This document shows positions 48,535-61,099 of a stretch of DNA of 64,000 bases, piece after piece. How positions within the stretch are numbered: the first letter of the stretch is position 1; the number at the start of each line of letters is the position of its first letter. The translations under genes were made by a program, and so were the position numbers. The stretch is from Mesostigma viride (lineage: Eukaryota; Streptophyta; Mesostigmatophyceae; Mesostigmatales; Mesostigmataceae): assembly GCA_009746045.1 (NCBI GenBank), contig RPFO01000106.1, positions 441,925-505,924 of the forward strand. The letters run 5' to 3'. The notes beneath the pieces are model-generated. The model was not told the origin of the DNA, made no database searches, and saw only the letters and a list, made by a program, of their open reading frames with translations.

Positions 48535-49487
48535 ATGGTGTCATCATCGCCTGTGTACGTACATGGATGGCATTTATGTAATTAATGATGAGGATTCAGG
48601 CCCATGGTGTCATCATGGCTTGTCTACGTACATGGTTGGCATTTATGTAATTAATGAGGAGGATTCAGGCTCCCATGGTGTCATCATGGCTTGTCTACGT
48701 ACATGGTTGGCATTTATGTAATTAATGAGGAGGATTCAGGCTCCCATGGTGTCTCCATGGCTGGCCTACGTACATGGATGTCAAGGAATAGTAAATGATG
48801 AGGATTCAGGCTCCCATGGTGTCATCATGGCCCGTGTACGTACATGGATGGCATGTATGTAATTAATGATGAGGATTCAGGCTCCCATGGTGTCATCATG
48901 GCCCGTCTACGTACATGGATGTCAAAGAAAAAAAATGATGAGGATTCAGGCTCCCATGGTGTCATCATGGCTGGCCTACGTACATGGATGTCTCAAAAAA
49001 AAAATGATGAGGATTCAGGCTCCCATGGTGTCATCATGGCCCGTGTACGTACATGGATGGCATGTATGTAATTAATGATGAGGATTCAGGCTCCCATGGT
49101 GTCATCATGGCTGGCCTACGTACATGAATGGCATTTATGTAATTAATGATGAGGATTCAGGCTCCCATGGTGTCATCATTGCCCGTGTACGTACATGGAT
49201 GGCATTTTTGTATATAATGATGAGGATTCAGGCTCCCATGGTGTCATCATGGCTGGCCTACGTACATGGATGGCATTTATGTAATTAATGATGAGGATTC
49301 AGGCTCCCATGGTGTCATCATCGCCCGTCTACGTACAGGGATGGCATTTATGTAATCAATGATGAGGATTCAGGCTCCCATGGTGTCATCATGGCTTGTC
49401 TACGTACATGGTTGGCATTTATGTAATTAATGATGAGGATTCAGGCTCCCATGGTGTCATCATGGCCCGTCTACGTACATGGATAGT
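48535..49487 (+). repeat. Satellite array, forward, fifth block
   Basis: About 14 units repeating the order seen at 44773-45700, a higher-order duplicate. Confidence 0.9.
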
Positions 49488-49555
49488 TTCTAAGTCATGG
49501 ATTATAATTAATGGATTAAAGTAAGCTTACTGATTAAATGAGACGAAATTTAGTT

Positions 49556-49925
49556 CAATTGACAATTGACAATTGACAATTCAATTGACAATTCAATTGA
49601 CAATTCAATTGACAATTCAATTGACAATTCAATTGACAACTCAATTGACAATTCAATTGACAACTCAATTGACAATTCAATTGACAATTCAATTCAATCA
49701 ATTCAATTCAATTCAATTCAATTCAATTCAATTCAATTCAATTCAATTCAATTCAATTCAATTCAATTCAATTCAATTCAATTCAATTCAATTCAATTCA
49801 ATTCAATTCAATTCAATTCAATTCAATTCAATTCAATTCAATTCAATTCAATTCAATTCAATTCAATTCAATTCAATTCAATTCAATTCAAGTCAGTTCA
49901 GTTCAATTCAATTCTATTCAATTTA
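49556..49925. repeat. Simple repeats TTGACAATTCAA and ATTCA
   Basis: About 130 bp of 10-12 bp TTGACAATTCAA units followed by over 190 bp of pure ATTCA pentamers. Open frames through it are repeat artefacts. Confidence 0.95.
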
Positions 49926-49984
49926 AATAATTCAATTCAACTTCGCATAGTCTAGCCGTAAATTTCCTGGATCATGAACAATGG

Positions 49985-50190
49985 GCAGTTGCAACCACCA
50001 TCCATGCACGCATGGCTGCACCCCCCCACCATCCCACCACCATCCACGCATGCATGGCTGCAACCCCCCACCATCCCACCACCATCCATGCACACATGGC
50101 AGCAAATCCTCACCATCCAACCACTATTTATCCACGCACGCTAGCTGCAGCCCCCAACCATCCAACCATCACAACCCTAAACCCTAAACA
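49985..50190. repeat. Minisatellite (inverse of 40690-41290) and short interstitial telomere
   Basis: Four units with CCACCATCC and GCATGGCTGCA boxes, then CCCTAAACCCTAAA at about 50175-50188. Confidence 0.7.
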
Positions 50191-50199
50191 GTTGTAAGC

Positions 50200-51050
50200 C
50201 CAGCTCAGCATCTTATAATCCTCCTCCTCCTGGCTAAACTGTTTATTTTGACATGACATGGCCAGCATACTGACTGGCACATTATGCCCATGGTTTGTCA
50301 CCAAGATTTTCTATCACCCGTATAAGCTTGAAAGCACCCTTGAAGCAGCCCATGGCCAAACAATCACGCAATATGAACGTAGCAAAAGAATAAATAACAT
50401 CTATGAATGTTATTCAACGCATTTAGCGTTAGAAACATGCACTACCACACCATGGTGTGGCATTTGCATGGTAAAAAAAGAGGGCTTTAGAGAGGGCCAG
50501 GCAACGGTCGAGAAAGATCATCAAGGCTGAAAAGTGACAACGCCTCACAAGATTAAATTCATTTACAAACGTCAGGAAACCATGGGGGAACGATAAACCA
50601 GCCATACCTTGCATGGCTAACGTTACCTTGGCCCAGGCAGTGCCCGCAAAAGCGGCACTTTGCGGCACACAAGCTGTGATGTGACAGAGTGGTCAAAATC
50701 GTCAAATCTTTACTGCCGCTGCCTATATTCAACGACGATGCATGATAACAAGTAATTAAATAAACCTAGACACCCGCCGGGTTGCGCCGTAAAGCACTTG
50801 TAGTAATCAATTCCGTCGAACCTGCCTGATCGCAGTTTTTCCCAGCAAGAACACTGACGGCACGTGGTAAATCGCATCCCCGCGAGCTAAAAATTGATCC
50901 GAATCATATTTGGGACGTATAAGCTCTATTTCCTGAGTTTGGCCGGGAAATTCGTCCGCAAACGTACAGTAAATTGCAAGCACGGGTGCAAAGCCGCCAT
51001 GGCTAAGTCGTGCATTTCCGAAACGCGCACGGTGCCAATTCACGCACTTC
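50200..51050. other. Dispersed repeat copy, no gene
   Basis: Diverged relative of 25830-26350 (same orientation). The open frames here are short and unconvincing. Confidence 0.45.
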
Positions 51051-51055
51051 AGGTT

Positions 51056-51440
51056 GCACGGTGTGGTCGTGCGATTCTGAGAAGTGCGCACCCGGGGGGA
51101 AACCGGCCCCTTGCGCACTCCCTAGTTACGCACTCCCTAGTAAAGTCGATAGATTGCGTACCTACACCTTTGGAAATGGCATTGTTTTCTTTCAAACGCA
51201 CACTCCAGGTTGCGCGCGGTGTGGTTGTGCGATTCTGAGAAGTGCGCACCCGGGGGGAAACCGGCCCCTTGCGCACTCCCTAGTTACGCACTCCCTAGTA
51301 AAGTCGATAGATTGCGTACCTACACCTTTGGAAATGGCATTGTTTTCTTTCAAACGCACACTCCAGGTTGCGCGCGGTGTGGTCGTGCGATTCTGAGAAG
51401 TGCGCACCCGGGGGAAAACCGGCCCCTTGAGCACGCAAGT
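51056..51440. repeat. 158-bp tandem repeat
   Basis: AGTGCGCACCCGGGG starts at 51083, 51241 and 51399, exactly 158 bp apart; about 2.4 copies. Confidence 0.88.
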
Positions 51441-51643
51441 CGGTAGATTGCGTACCTTGGGAGACGGCATTATTAGTACTTACATATGTGTCAGAGACGG
51501 TATTAGTACATAAGTGTCAGATGAGGGTACACATGTATCGGCTTCGTTGTGGATCACGCCACTAAAATGACTAAATACAGTAAGCTTACATACCAAGCGC
51601 CGACACTTAGCGTGTGGCATGGCAGTACATAGACCGAAGTGGA

Positions 51644-51764
51644 GCGTGACCCACAACGACGTTGTGGGTCACGCCACCACATAGATGTAGATACCAAGCG
51701 CCGACACGGCGTGTGGCAGTAGACCGAAGTGGAGCGTGACCCACAACGACGTTGTGGGTCACGC
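51644..51764. repeat. Two 31-bp perfect palindromes, 90 bp apart
   Basis: GCGTGACCCACAACG, one central A, and its inverse, at 51644-51674 and 51734-51764. A related half-site is at about 51547. Confidence 0.75.
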
Positions 51765-51779
51765 CACTAGCTACATACC

Positions 51780-52750
51780 AACGACACTTAGCGTGTGGCA
51801 GACTGGTAGTAGAGCATGTACCGGGCTGTTTCTACTACATAATACACCCGGCGTGTACACCTGTGTACACCCGTAGTGTACACCCGTGTGCACCCACTTA
51901 CAGGCGGACTTGTGGATGATCAATTATATTTGTTCCTTTTAAAAATGATGATTTAATGTTTATAAATTGCAAGCTAAGATCAAGTGATAATGTATTGTAA
52001 TTGTTGTACTATCTCCGACAGGACAACAGCTATCTATCAATGACCGACAGGACAAACAGCTATCTATCATCATTGATAGATAGCTGTTGTCCTGTCGTAC
52101 GTACACGTGTATGTAGTATGTAATGCGTGCGCCGGACGAGGGTACACGCCGGTTCACGATGATCAAGTGTGAAAAATACGTACACCGCGCCCACAAATTT
52201 TTTGGTACATGCACGTTATGCACGTCCGATCCACGATTAGTACTTTACATATTAATGTGAGGATTTCGCACAAGCCATCGTCAATGATGCTATGCTTTCA
52301 GTACATATAAACAGTCCAAGCGAACACATTATATTTCATGAGCCTGTCGGGCAAAATTAATTTTGGCGTGTATGCCAAATTTTAACACGTCGATATGCCA
52401 TGGCGGCTGTACGTACCGGTGGCAGCCCTTACGCACCTTTCGTAAATACGAGGAAGCCAGACGTAAATAACTGAGGATCGAATTTCAGACTTCTGACTTC
52501 CGCCGCATCCTTTTTAACCGCAACGCGTCAGTTCATTATTGGCCCCTACATCGAGGGTACCCCATGTTTGTTGCGTTTCTCCCCGTTTCTCCCTCGTTGC
52601 GGAACCGCAAAATCGGTGAGTGCCACTTGCGGAACTGGCTATGGCGATTCTTCCTGACCCCGTATCTTTCTGTAGACATAAGCTTTTACGCAACGGAAGG
52701 TGGCGTTGGATAGCCCTACACTTCCTTCATATAAATACGTCATTTAATTT
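51780..52750. other. Right interior of the TIR composite
   Basis: No gene supported. Includes short TGTACACC repeats (51845-51895) and an inverted repeat 52016-52097 built on GACAGGACAACAGCTATC. Confidence 0.45.
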
Positions 52751-52796
52751 TTTTTGATTAGTTGCGTAACTAGTTGCGTTACCGCGGGTTGGTACT

Positions 52797-53993
52797 GTAT
52801 GTAATTAATGATGAGGATTCAGGCTCCCATGGTGTCATCATGGCCCGTCTACGTACATGGATGTCAAGGAATAGTAAATGATGAGGATTCAGGCTCCCAT
52901 GGTGTCATCATGGCCCGTAGACCTACGTACATGGTTGGCATTTATGTAATTAATGATGAGGATTCAGGCTCCCATGGTGTCATCATGGCCCGTCTACGTA
53001 CATGGATGTCAAGGAATAGTAAATGATGAGGATGCAGGCTCCCATGGTGTCCGAAGGGGGCGTCTACGTACATGGTTGGCATTTATGTAATTAATGAGGA
53101 GGATTCAGGCTCCCATGGTGTCTCCATGGCTGGCCTACGTACATGGATGTCAAGGAATAGTAAATGATGAGGATTCAGGCTCCCATGGTGTCATCATGGC
53201 CCGTGTACGTACATGGATGGCATGTATGTAATTAATGATGAGGATTCAGGCTCCCATGGTGTCATCATGGCTTGTCTACGTACATGAATGGCATTTATGT
53301 AATTAATGATGAGGATTCAGGCTCCCATGGTGTCATCATTGCCCGTGTACGTACATGGATGGCATTTTTGTATATAATGATGAGGATTCAGGCTCCCATG
53401 GTGTCATCATGGCTTGTCTACGTACATGGATGGCATTTATGTAATTAATGATGAGGATTCAGGCTCCCATGGTGTCATCATCGCCCGTCTACGTACATGG
53501 ATGGCATTTATGTAATCAATGATGAGGATTCAGGCTCCCATGGTGTCATCATGGCTTGTCTACGTACATGGTTGGCATTTATGTAATTAATGATGAGGAT
53601 TCAGGCTCCCATGGTGTCATCATGGCCCGTCTACGTACCTGGATGTCAAGGAATAGTAAATGATGAGGATTCAGGCTCCCATGGTGTCATCATGGCTTGT
53701 CTACGTACATGGTTGGCATTTATGTAATTAATGAGGAGGATTCAGGCTCCCATGGTGTCTCCATGGCTGGCCTACGTACATGGATGTCAAGGAATAGTAA
53801 ATGATGAGGATTCAGGCTCCCATGGTGTCATCATGGCCTGTCTACGTACATGGATGGCATGTATGTAATTATTGATGAGGATTCAGGCTCCCATGGTGTC
53901 ATCATCGCCTGTGTACGTACATGGATGGCATTTATGTAATTAATGATGAGGATTCAGGCCCATGGTGTCATCATGGCTTGTCTACGTACATGG
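52797..53993 (+). repeat. Satellite array, forward, sixth block
   Basis: About 17 units from the right TIR of the composite to the foldback element. Confidence 0.9.
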
Positions 53994-54542
53994 AGTTGTA
54001 CAAGCTAACGCTTATACTTTTTATGCGCAAACCTTTTAGCTAAGGTTAACGCATATTCTTACATCCTGCGCAGGATGTAAGAATATGCGTTAACCTTAGC
54101 TAAAAGGTTTGCGCATAAAAAGTATAAGCGTTAGCTTGTACAACTTAGAACCGGCGCGGCGCGGAAGTCACGGGTTCGAAACCTTGTGGGGACAGTGCCG
54201 AGTAGGGATTATTTGGGAGGATCCGCCGGGGCACCGGTCGGACCTAATTAATCGCCTAGCGAGGTAGATATCGGACCTTCCCGGGATTAATATCGAATCA
54301 GTAATTCGATATCGAATTAGTAATTCGATGCGGAAGTAAACCCTAGTTAGGGAGCCGCTTAATATTCCGCCCCAACGCGCAAAGGTTTTAAGTTGTACAA
54401 GCTAACGCTTATACTTTTTATGCGCAAACCTTTTAGCTAAGGTTAACGCATATTCTTACATCCTGCGCAGGATGTAAGAATATGCGTTAACCTTAGCTAA
54501 AAGGTTTGCGCATAAAAAGTATAAGCGTTAGCTTGTACAACT
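53994..54542. mobile_element. Foldback element with palindromic termini
   Basis: Two identical 152-bp perfect palindromes (53994-54145 and 54391-54542) enclose 245 bp. Ends are AGTTGTACAAGC...GCTTGTACAACT; a 5-bp duplication CATGG flanks it (53989-53993 and 54543-54547). The interior has a tRNA B-box-like GGTTCGAAACC at about 54173. No ORF. Confidence 0.85.
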
Positions 54543-57500
54543 CATGGTTGGCATTTATGTAATTAATGAGGAGGATTCAGGCTCCCATGGTGTCATCATG
54601 GCTTGTCTACGTACATGGTTGGCATTTATGTAATTAATGAGGAGGATTCAGGCTCCCATGGTGTCTCCATGGCTGGCCTACGTACATGGATGTCAAGGAA
54701 TAGTAAATGATGAGGATTCAGGCTCCCATGGTGTCATCATGGCCCGTGTACGTACATGGATGGCATGTATGTAATTAATGATGAGGATTCAGGCTCCCAT
54801 GGTGTCATCATGGCCTGTCTACGTACATGGATGTCAAAGAAAAAAAAATGATGAGGATTCAGGCTCCCATGGTGTCATCATGGCTGGCCTACGTACATGG
54901 ATGTCTCAAAAAAAAAATGATGAGGATTCAGGCTCCCATGGTGTCATCATGGCCCGTGTACGTACATGGATGGCATGTATGTAATTAATGATGAGGATTC
55001 AGGCTCCCATGGTGTCATCATGCAAGGAATAGTAAATGATGAGGATTCAGGCTCCCATGGTGTCATCATGGCTTGTCTACGTACATGGTTGGCATTTATG
55101 TAATTAATGATGAGGATTCAGGCTCCCATGGCGTCTCCATGGCTGGCCTACGTACATGTTTGGCATTTATGTAATCAATGATGAGGATTCAGGCTCCCAT
55201 GGTGTCATCATGGCTTGTCTACGTACATGGTTGGCATTTATGTAATTAATGAGGAGGATTCAGGCTCCCATGGTGTCATCATGGCCCGTCTACGTACATG
55301 GATGGCATTTATGTTATCAATGATGAGGATTCAGGCTCCCATGGTGTCATCATGGCTTGTCTACGTACATGGTTGGCATTTATGTAATTAATGATGAGGA
55401 TTCAGGCTCCCATGGTGTCATCATGGCCCGTCTACGTACATGGATGTCAAGGAATAGTAAATGATGAGGATTCAGGCTCCCATGGTGTCATCATGGCTTG
55501 TCTACGTACATGGTTGGCATTTATGTAATTAATGAGGAGGATTCAGGCTCCCATGGCGTCTCCATGGCTGGCCTACGTACATGTTTGGCATTTATGTAAT
55601 TCATGAGGAGGCTTTAGGCTCCCATGGTGTCATCATCGCCTGTGTACGTACATGGATGGCATTTATGTAATTAATGATGAGGATTCAGGCTCCCATGGTG
55701 TCATCATGGCTTGTCTACGTACATGGTTGGCATTTATGTAATTAATGAGGAGGATTCAGGCTCCCATGGTGTCATCATGGCTTGTCTACGTACATGGTTG
55801 GCACTTATGTAATTAATGATGAGGATTCAGGCTCCCATGGTGTCATCATGGCCCGTCTACGTACATGGATGTCAAGGAATAGTAAATGATGAGGATTCAG
55901 GCTCCCATGGTGTCATCATGGCTTGTCTACGTACATGGTTGGCATGTATGTAATTAATGAGGAGGATTCAGGCTCCCATGGTGTCATCATGGCCCGTCTA
56001 CGTACATGGATGTCAAAGAAAAAAAAATGATGAGGATTCAGGCTCCCATGGTGTCATCATGGCTGGCCTACGTACATGGATGTCTCATAAAAAAAATGAT
56101 GAGGATTCAGGCTCCCATGGTGTCATCATGGCTTGTCTACCTACATGGTTGGCATGTATGTAATTAATGATGAGGATTCAGGCTCCCATGGTGTCATCAT
56201 GGCTTGTCTACCTACATGGTTGGCATTTATGTAACCTGAATCCTCTCATAAAAAAAATGAAGAGGATTCAGGCTCCATTGGTGTCATCATGGCTGGCCTA
56301 CGTACATCGATGTCAAGGAATAGTAAATGATGAGGATTCAGGCTCCCATGGTGTCATCATGGCTTGTCTACGTACATGGTTGGCATTTATGTAATTAATG
56401 AGGAGGATTCAGGCTCCCATGGTGTCTCCATGGCTGGCCTACGTACATGGATGGCATTTATGTAATTAATGAGGAGGATTTAGGCTCCCATGGTGTCATC
56501 ATCGCCCGTCTACGTACATGGATGGCATTTATGAAATTAATGATGAGGATTCAGGCTCCCATGGTGTCATCATGGCTGGCCTACGTACATGGATGGCATG
56601 TATGTAATTAATGAGGAGGATTCAGGCTCCCATGGTGTCATCATGGCTGGCCTACGTACATGGATGTCAAAGAAAAAAAAATGATGAGGATTCAGGCTCC
56701 CATGGTGTCATCATGGCTGGCCTACGTACATGGATGTCTCATAAAAAAAATGATGAGGATTCAGGCTCCCATGGTGTCATCATGGCTTGTCTACCTACAT
56801 GGTTGGCATGTATGTAATTAATGATGAGGATTCAGGCTCCCATGGTGTCATCATGGCTTGTCTACCTACATGGTTGGCATTTATGTAACCTGAATCCTCT
56901 CATAAAAAAAATGAAGAGGATTCAGGCTCCATTGGTGTCATCATGGCTGGCCTACGTACATGGATGTCAAGGAATCGTAAATGATGAGGATTCAGGCTCC
57001 CATGGTGTCATCATGGCTTGTCTACGTACATGGTTGGCATTTATGTAATTAATGAGGAGGATTCAGGCTCCCATGGTGTCTCCATGGCTGGCCTACGTAC
57101 ATGGATGGCATTTATGTAATTAATGAGGTGGATTTAGGCTCCCATGGTGTCATCATCGCCCGTCTACGTACATGGATGGCATTTATGTAATTAATGATGA
57201 GGATTCAGGCTCCCATGGTGTCATCATGGCCCGTCTACGTACATGGATGTCAAGGAATAGTAAATGATGAGGATTCAGGCTCCCATGGTGTCTCCATGGC
57301 CCGTCTACGTACATGAATGGCAAGTATGTAATTAATGATGAGGATTCAGGCTCCCATGGTGTCATCATGGCCCGTCTACGTACATGGATGTCATTTATGT
57401 AATTAATGATGAGGATTCAGGCTCCCATGGTGTCATCATGGCCTGTCTACGTACATGGATGGCATGTATGTATTTAATGATGAGGATTCAGGCTCCCATG

Positions 57501-59245
57501 GTGTCATCATGGCCCGTCTACGTACATGGATGGCATTTATGTAATCAATGATGAGGATTCAGGCTCCCATGGGGTCATCATGGCTTGTCTACGTACATGG
57601 TTGGCATTTATGTAATTAATGAGGAGGATTCAGGCTCCCATGGTGTCTCCATGGCTGGCCTACGTACATGGATGTCAAGGCATAGTAAATGATGAGGATT
57701 CAGGCTCCCATGGTGTCATCATGGCCTGTCTACGTACATGGATGGCATGTATATGTAATTAATGATGAGGATTCAGGCTCCCATGGTGTCATCATGGCCT
57801 GTCTACGTACATGGATGGCATGTATGTATTTAATGATGAGGATTCAGGCTCCCATGGTGTCATCATGGCCCGTCTACGTACATGGATGGCATTTATGTAA
57901 TCAATGATGAGGATTCAGGCTCCCATGGTGTCATCATTGCCCGTGTATGTACATGGTTGGCATTTATGTAATTAATGATGAGGATTCAGGCTCCCATGGT
58001 GTCATCATTGCCCGTTTACGTACATGGATGGCATGTATGTAATTAATGAGGAGGATTCAGGCTCCCATGGTGTCATCATGGCTGGCCTACGTACATGAAT
58101 GGCATTTATGTAATTAATGATGAGGATTCAGGCTCCCATGGTGTCATCATTGCCCGTGTACGTACATGGATGGCATTTTTGTATATAATGATGAGGCTTC
58201 AGGCTCCCATGGTGTCATCATGGCTTGTCTACGTACATGGTTGGCATTTATGTAATTAACGAGGAGGATTCAGGCTCCCATGGTGTCTCCATGGCTGGCC
58301 TACGTACATGGATGTCAAGGAATCGTAAATGATGAGGATTCAGGCTCCCATGGTGTCATCATGGCCCGTGTACGTACATGGATGGCATGTATGTAATTAA
58401 TGATGAGGATTCAGGCTCCCATGGTGTCATCATGGCCCGTCTACGTACATGGTTGGCATTTATGTAATTAATGATGAGGATTCAGGCTCCCATGGTGTCA
58501 TCATTGCCCGTGTATGTACATGGTTGGCATTTATGTAATTAATGATGAGGATTCAGGCTCCATTGGTGTCATCATGGCCCGTCTACGTACATGGGTGGCA
58601 TTTATGTATTTAATGCTGAGGATTCAGGCTCCCATGGGGTCATCATGGCCCGTCTACGTACATGGATGGCATGTACATGTAATGAATGATGAGGATTCAG
58701 GCTCCCATGGTGTCATCATGGCCTGTCTACGTACATGGATGGCATGTATGTATTTAATGATGAGGATTCAGGCTCCCATGGTGTCATCATGGCTGGCCTA
58801 CGTACATGGATGTCTCAGAAAAAAAATGATGAGGATTCAGGCTTCCATGGTGTCATCATGGCTGGCCTACGTACATGGATGTCAAAGAAAAAAAAATGAT
58901 GAGGATTCAGGCTCCCGTGGTGTCATTATGGCCCGTCTACGTGTTGTTGGCATGTATGAAATTAATGATGAGGATTCAGGCTCCCATAGTGTCATCATGG
59001 CAGGCCTACGTACATGGTTGGCATTTATGTAATTAATGATGAGGATTCAGGCTGCCATGGTGTCATCATTGCCCGTGTATGTACATGGTTGGCATTTATG
59101 TAATTAATGATGAGGATTCAGGCTCCATGCATTGGTGTCATCATGGCCTGTCTACGTACATGGGTGGCATTTATGTAATTAATGATGAGGATTTAGGCTC
59201 CCATGGGGTCATCATGGCTTGTCTACGTACATGGAGTCATATTGA
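54543..59245 (+). repeat. Satellite array, forward, seventh and longest block
   Basis: About 68 units of core plus linker classes (GGCATTTATGTAATTAATG, GTCAAGGAATAGTAAATG, GTCAAAGAAAAAA, GTCTCAAAAAA). A 654-bp block at about 55955-56560 is repeated at 56609-57200. Its right part mirrors the left array. Confidence 0.92.
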
Positions 59246-59509
59246 TTCATGGAACAATGAGATACCATTCTTAATTGAAAATTGTTCTTGATACTTTCAC
59301 ATGCATGCCCGGAATCGTGAATTTGTGCGGGTTTCCATGATGACAATCCTCATTGAATTCTTGAGCACACAATATTGAGCAATTTAGGGGCACTTCGGCA
59401 ATGTTGACCATTTTCATTCATGATAAAATTAACATTTAATGCAATAAATACATATTCCACTCATTTTAATAAACCATGCAAAAACTTTACAAGCACGCTC
59501 AAGCTAGGG

Positions 59510-59890
59510 GTGGGCTGGCATGCACGCGTGGGTGTGGGGGTGGGCTGGCATGCATGCGTGGGTGTGGGGGTGGGCTAGCCTGCATGCGTGGGTGTGTGGG
59601 GGGCTGGCATGCATGCGTGGGTGTGTGTGGGGGCTAGCATGCATGCGTAAGTGTGGGGGGGGCTGGCATGCATGCGTGGGTGTGTATGGGGGCTGGCATG
59701 CATGCGTGGGTGTGTGTGTGGGGCTAGCATGCATGCGTGGGTGTGTGGGGGGCTGTCATGCATGCGTGGGTGTGTGGGGGGCTGGCATGCATGCGTGGGT
59801 GTGGGGGGCCGGGGCCGGGGCTAGCATGCATGCGTGGGTGTGGGGGTGGGCTAGCATGCATGCGTGGGTGTGGGGGGGGCTAGCACGCCC
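59510..59890. repeat. GC-rich minisatellite, right arm
   Basis: Inverse of 34862-35390; about 14 units of GCATGCATGCGTGGGTGTG with variable G-runs. Confidence 0.88.
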
Positions 59891-61099
59891 CACCCCTCCA
59901 TCGGCACAGCCAGCCTTGTGAGTCTACCCTTAACAACAAGGCTGGTAGGACGACACGCCTGAGCAGCATATGTCATGCCTATCTCAGGCTAATAATGTGT
60001 GATTTTGTGCCAACAACCAAGTTGTTCCACCCAACAACACATTATAAACCCTCTTCCAAAATGCCCAACAAGCCGGACACGTGGAGGACCACACACGCAG
60101 TATATAAAGAGAAAATAAGCTGACTTTTTATCCAGCCAACCTGTGGCTAGCTGCTCTGGTTAGCATGACAAATGCTAACATTTACTCAGTGGGAAAGGTG
60201 AAGAGACCATTGGAACAGCCTACCTGACGCATGTGCCACCAAAGCATTGTGTCCCGCAAAATGCACACTGCCTCCTTTCTAACAAGCACGAGCCGCTCTC
60301 TTTAGGAGACAGGTGCCAGCTCGTCAGTGTCTGGGGAAAATGATGCCGCTGCTTAGGAAGACCGCGTGAATTTCCTCGAACACAACTGTCTATAAAGCAA
60401 AAGAAATTTCAGAGAAGCATGGAAATTAAAGCATTACACCTTCCCGACAGGTTGTGGGCCACGCGCTGCAGCAAGCCAGCCACGTCACAGACGAACTTGC
60501 TTAAAAACATCCAGGAATCCAGCGATGCAGCGCCAGGACCCGCAACTTCATGGCTGCATCTGGCCGGAAAGAAGGCAAAAAGCTTACGCTCAACGAGCTA
60601 AGAAAGCAGGAAAACGCTAGCTTAAGACGTTTAACACAAGAACGTACCATAACGGGCATTTATTCGTGCCCAGGCGCACAAGAAAGTCCACCCTTTCATG
60701 GAGTGGTTGGGCAGTACGCATCGCGCAGGGCTAATGTTATCTTACCGCAAAATGACGGGAAAGGTAAAGATAGCAGCGGGAATTTTTACGGCTTTAGAAA
60801 CATCATTAAACTAGCTTCCATTAGGACCATCAAAACTGGCAACAATCGACAATCACACCTGCAGGCATCAATTATACTTTATTCATCCCGACAGAAATTC
60901 AGGCCGGACCCCCCTGCCGATGGTAAAGAAAAAGAGCCCGCGACATTATAGATCGCAACTATCCCACCATAAATTAGAATCAGTAACTAATTTTCTCCAA
61001 GAATCGAGCATTTTTTCTGCTTTCCGCGAGCCAGATTTGTCACGTTTCGTCTAAAAGCAGTCGCCATGGCCACTTCCGCAAGGGGTGCGCGCACCGTGC
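59891..61099. other. Right unique arm of the inverted repeat
   Basis: Reverse complement of 33658-34861. A 133-codon plus-strand frame (60550-60951) has no recognisable domain and is longer than its counterpart in the other arm, so it is not taken as a gene. Confidence 0.5.

Larger units (their letters stand above)
39513..52792. mobile_element. TIR-bounded composite with TA target duplication
   Basis: CAGTACCAACCCGCGGTAAC begins at about 39513 after TA, and its exact inverse ends at about 52792 before TA; identity extends about 36 bp (through GTTACGCAAC). Removing everything between restores a normal satellite linker (GGCATTTATGTAATT), so the insertion event is clear. CAGT-ends with TA duplications suit the Tc1/mariner superfamily. 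No transposase was recognised. The inside also holds satellite DNA (41310-49487), so this is a composite or rearranged pair of copies. Confidence 0.6.
33658..61099. repeat. Giant inverted repeat of about 27.4 kb
   Basis: Left arm from 33658 (GCACGGTGCGCGCACC) is the near-perfect reverse complement of the right arm ending at 61099. Matching pairs include 33806-34054 with 60703-60951, the minisatellite 34862-35390 with 59510-59890, the unique segment 35395-35640 with 59246-59505, and a 172-codon satellite block 35847-36365 with 58514-59032. Outside these points the two sides differ. Confidence 0.88.

Noticed and set aside
49566..49955. 129- and 117-codon ORFs in the ATTCA repeat
   Set aside because: Pure simple-sequence repeat.
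50175..50188. Interstitial telomere as evidence of chromosome fusion
   Set aside because: Only two CCCTAAA units, too short to support a fusion.
54160..54200. Possible tRNA gene in the foldback element
   Set aside because: Only a B-box-like stretch is seen; no A box, acceptor stem or anticodon arm could be assembled.
35847..59032. Many ORFs of 60-172 codons reading MMRIQAPMVSSW or NDEDSGSHGVIM repeats
   Set aside because: They are translations of the satellite unit in open frames; they follow unit periodicity and have no start context or domain.
43881..59245. CRISPR-like pattern of constant repeats and shorter variable spacers
   Set aside because: Linkers belong to only about four classes and recur in blocks, the repeat is about 50 bp in a eukaryotic chromosome end, and no cas genes exist.
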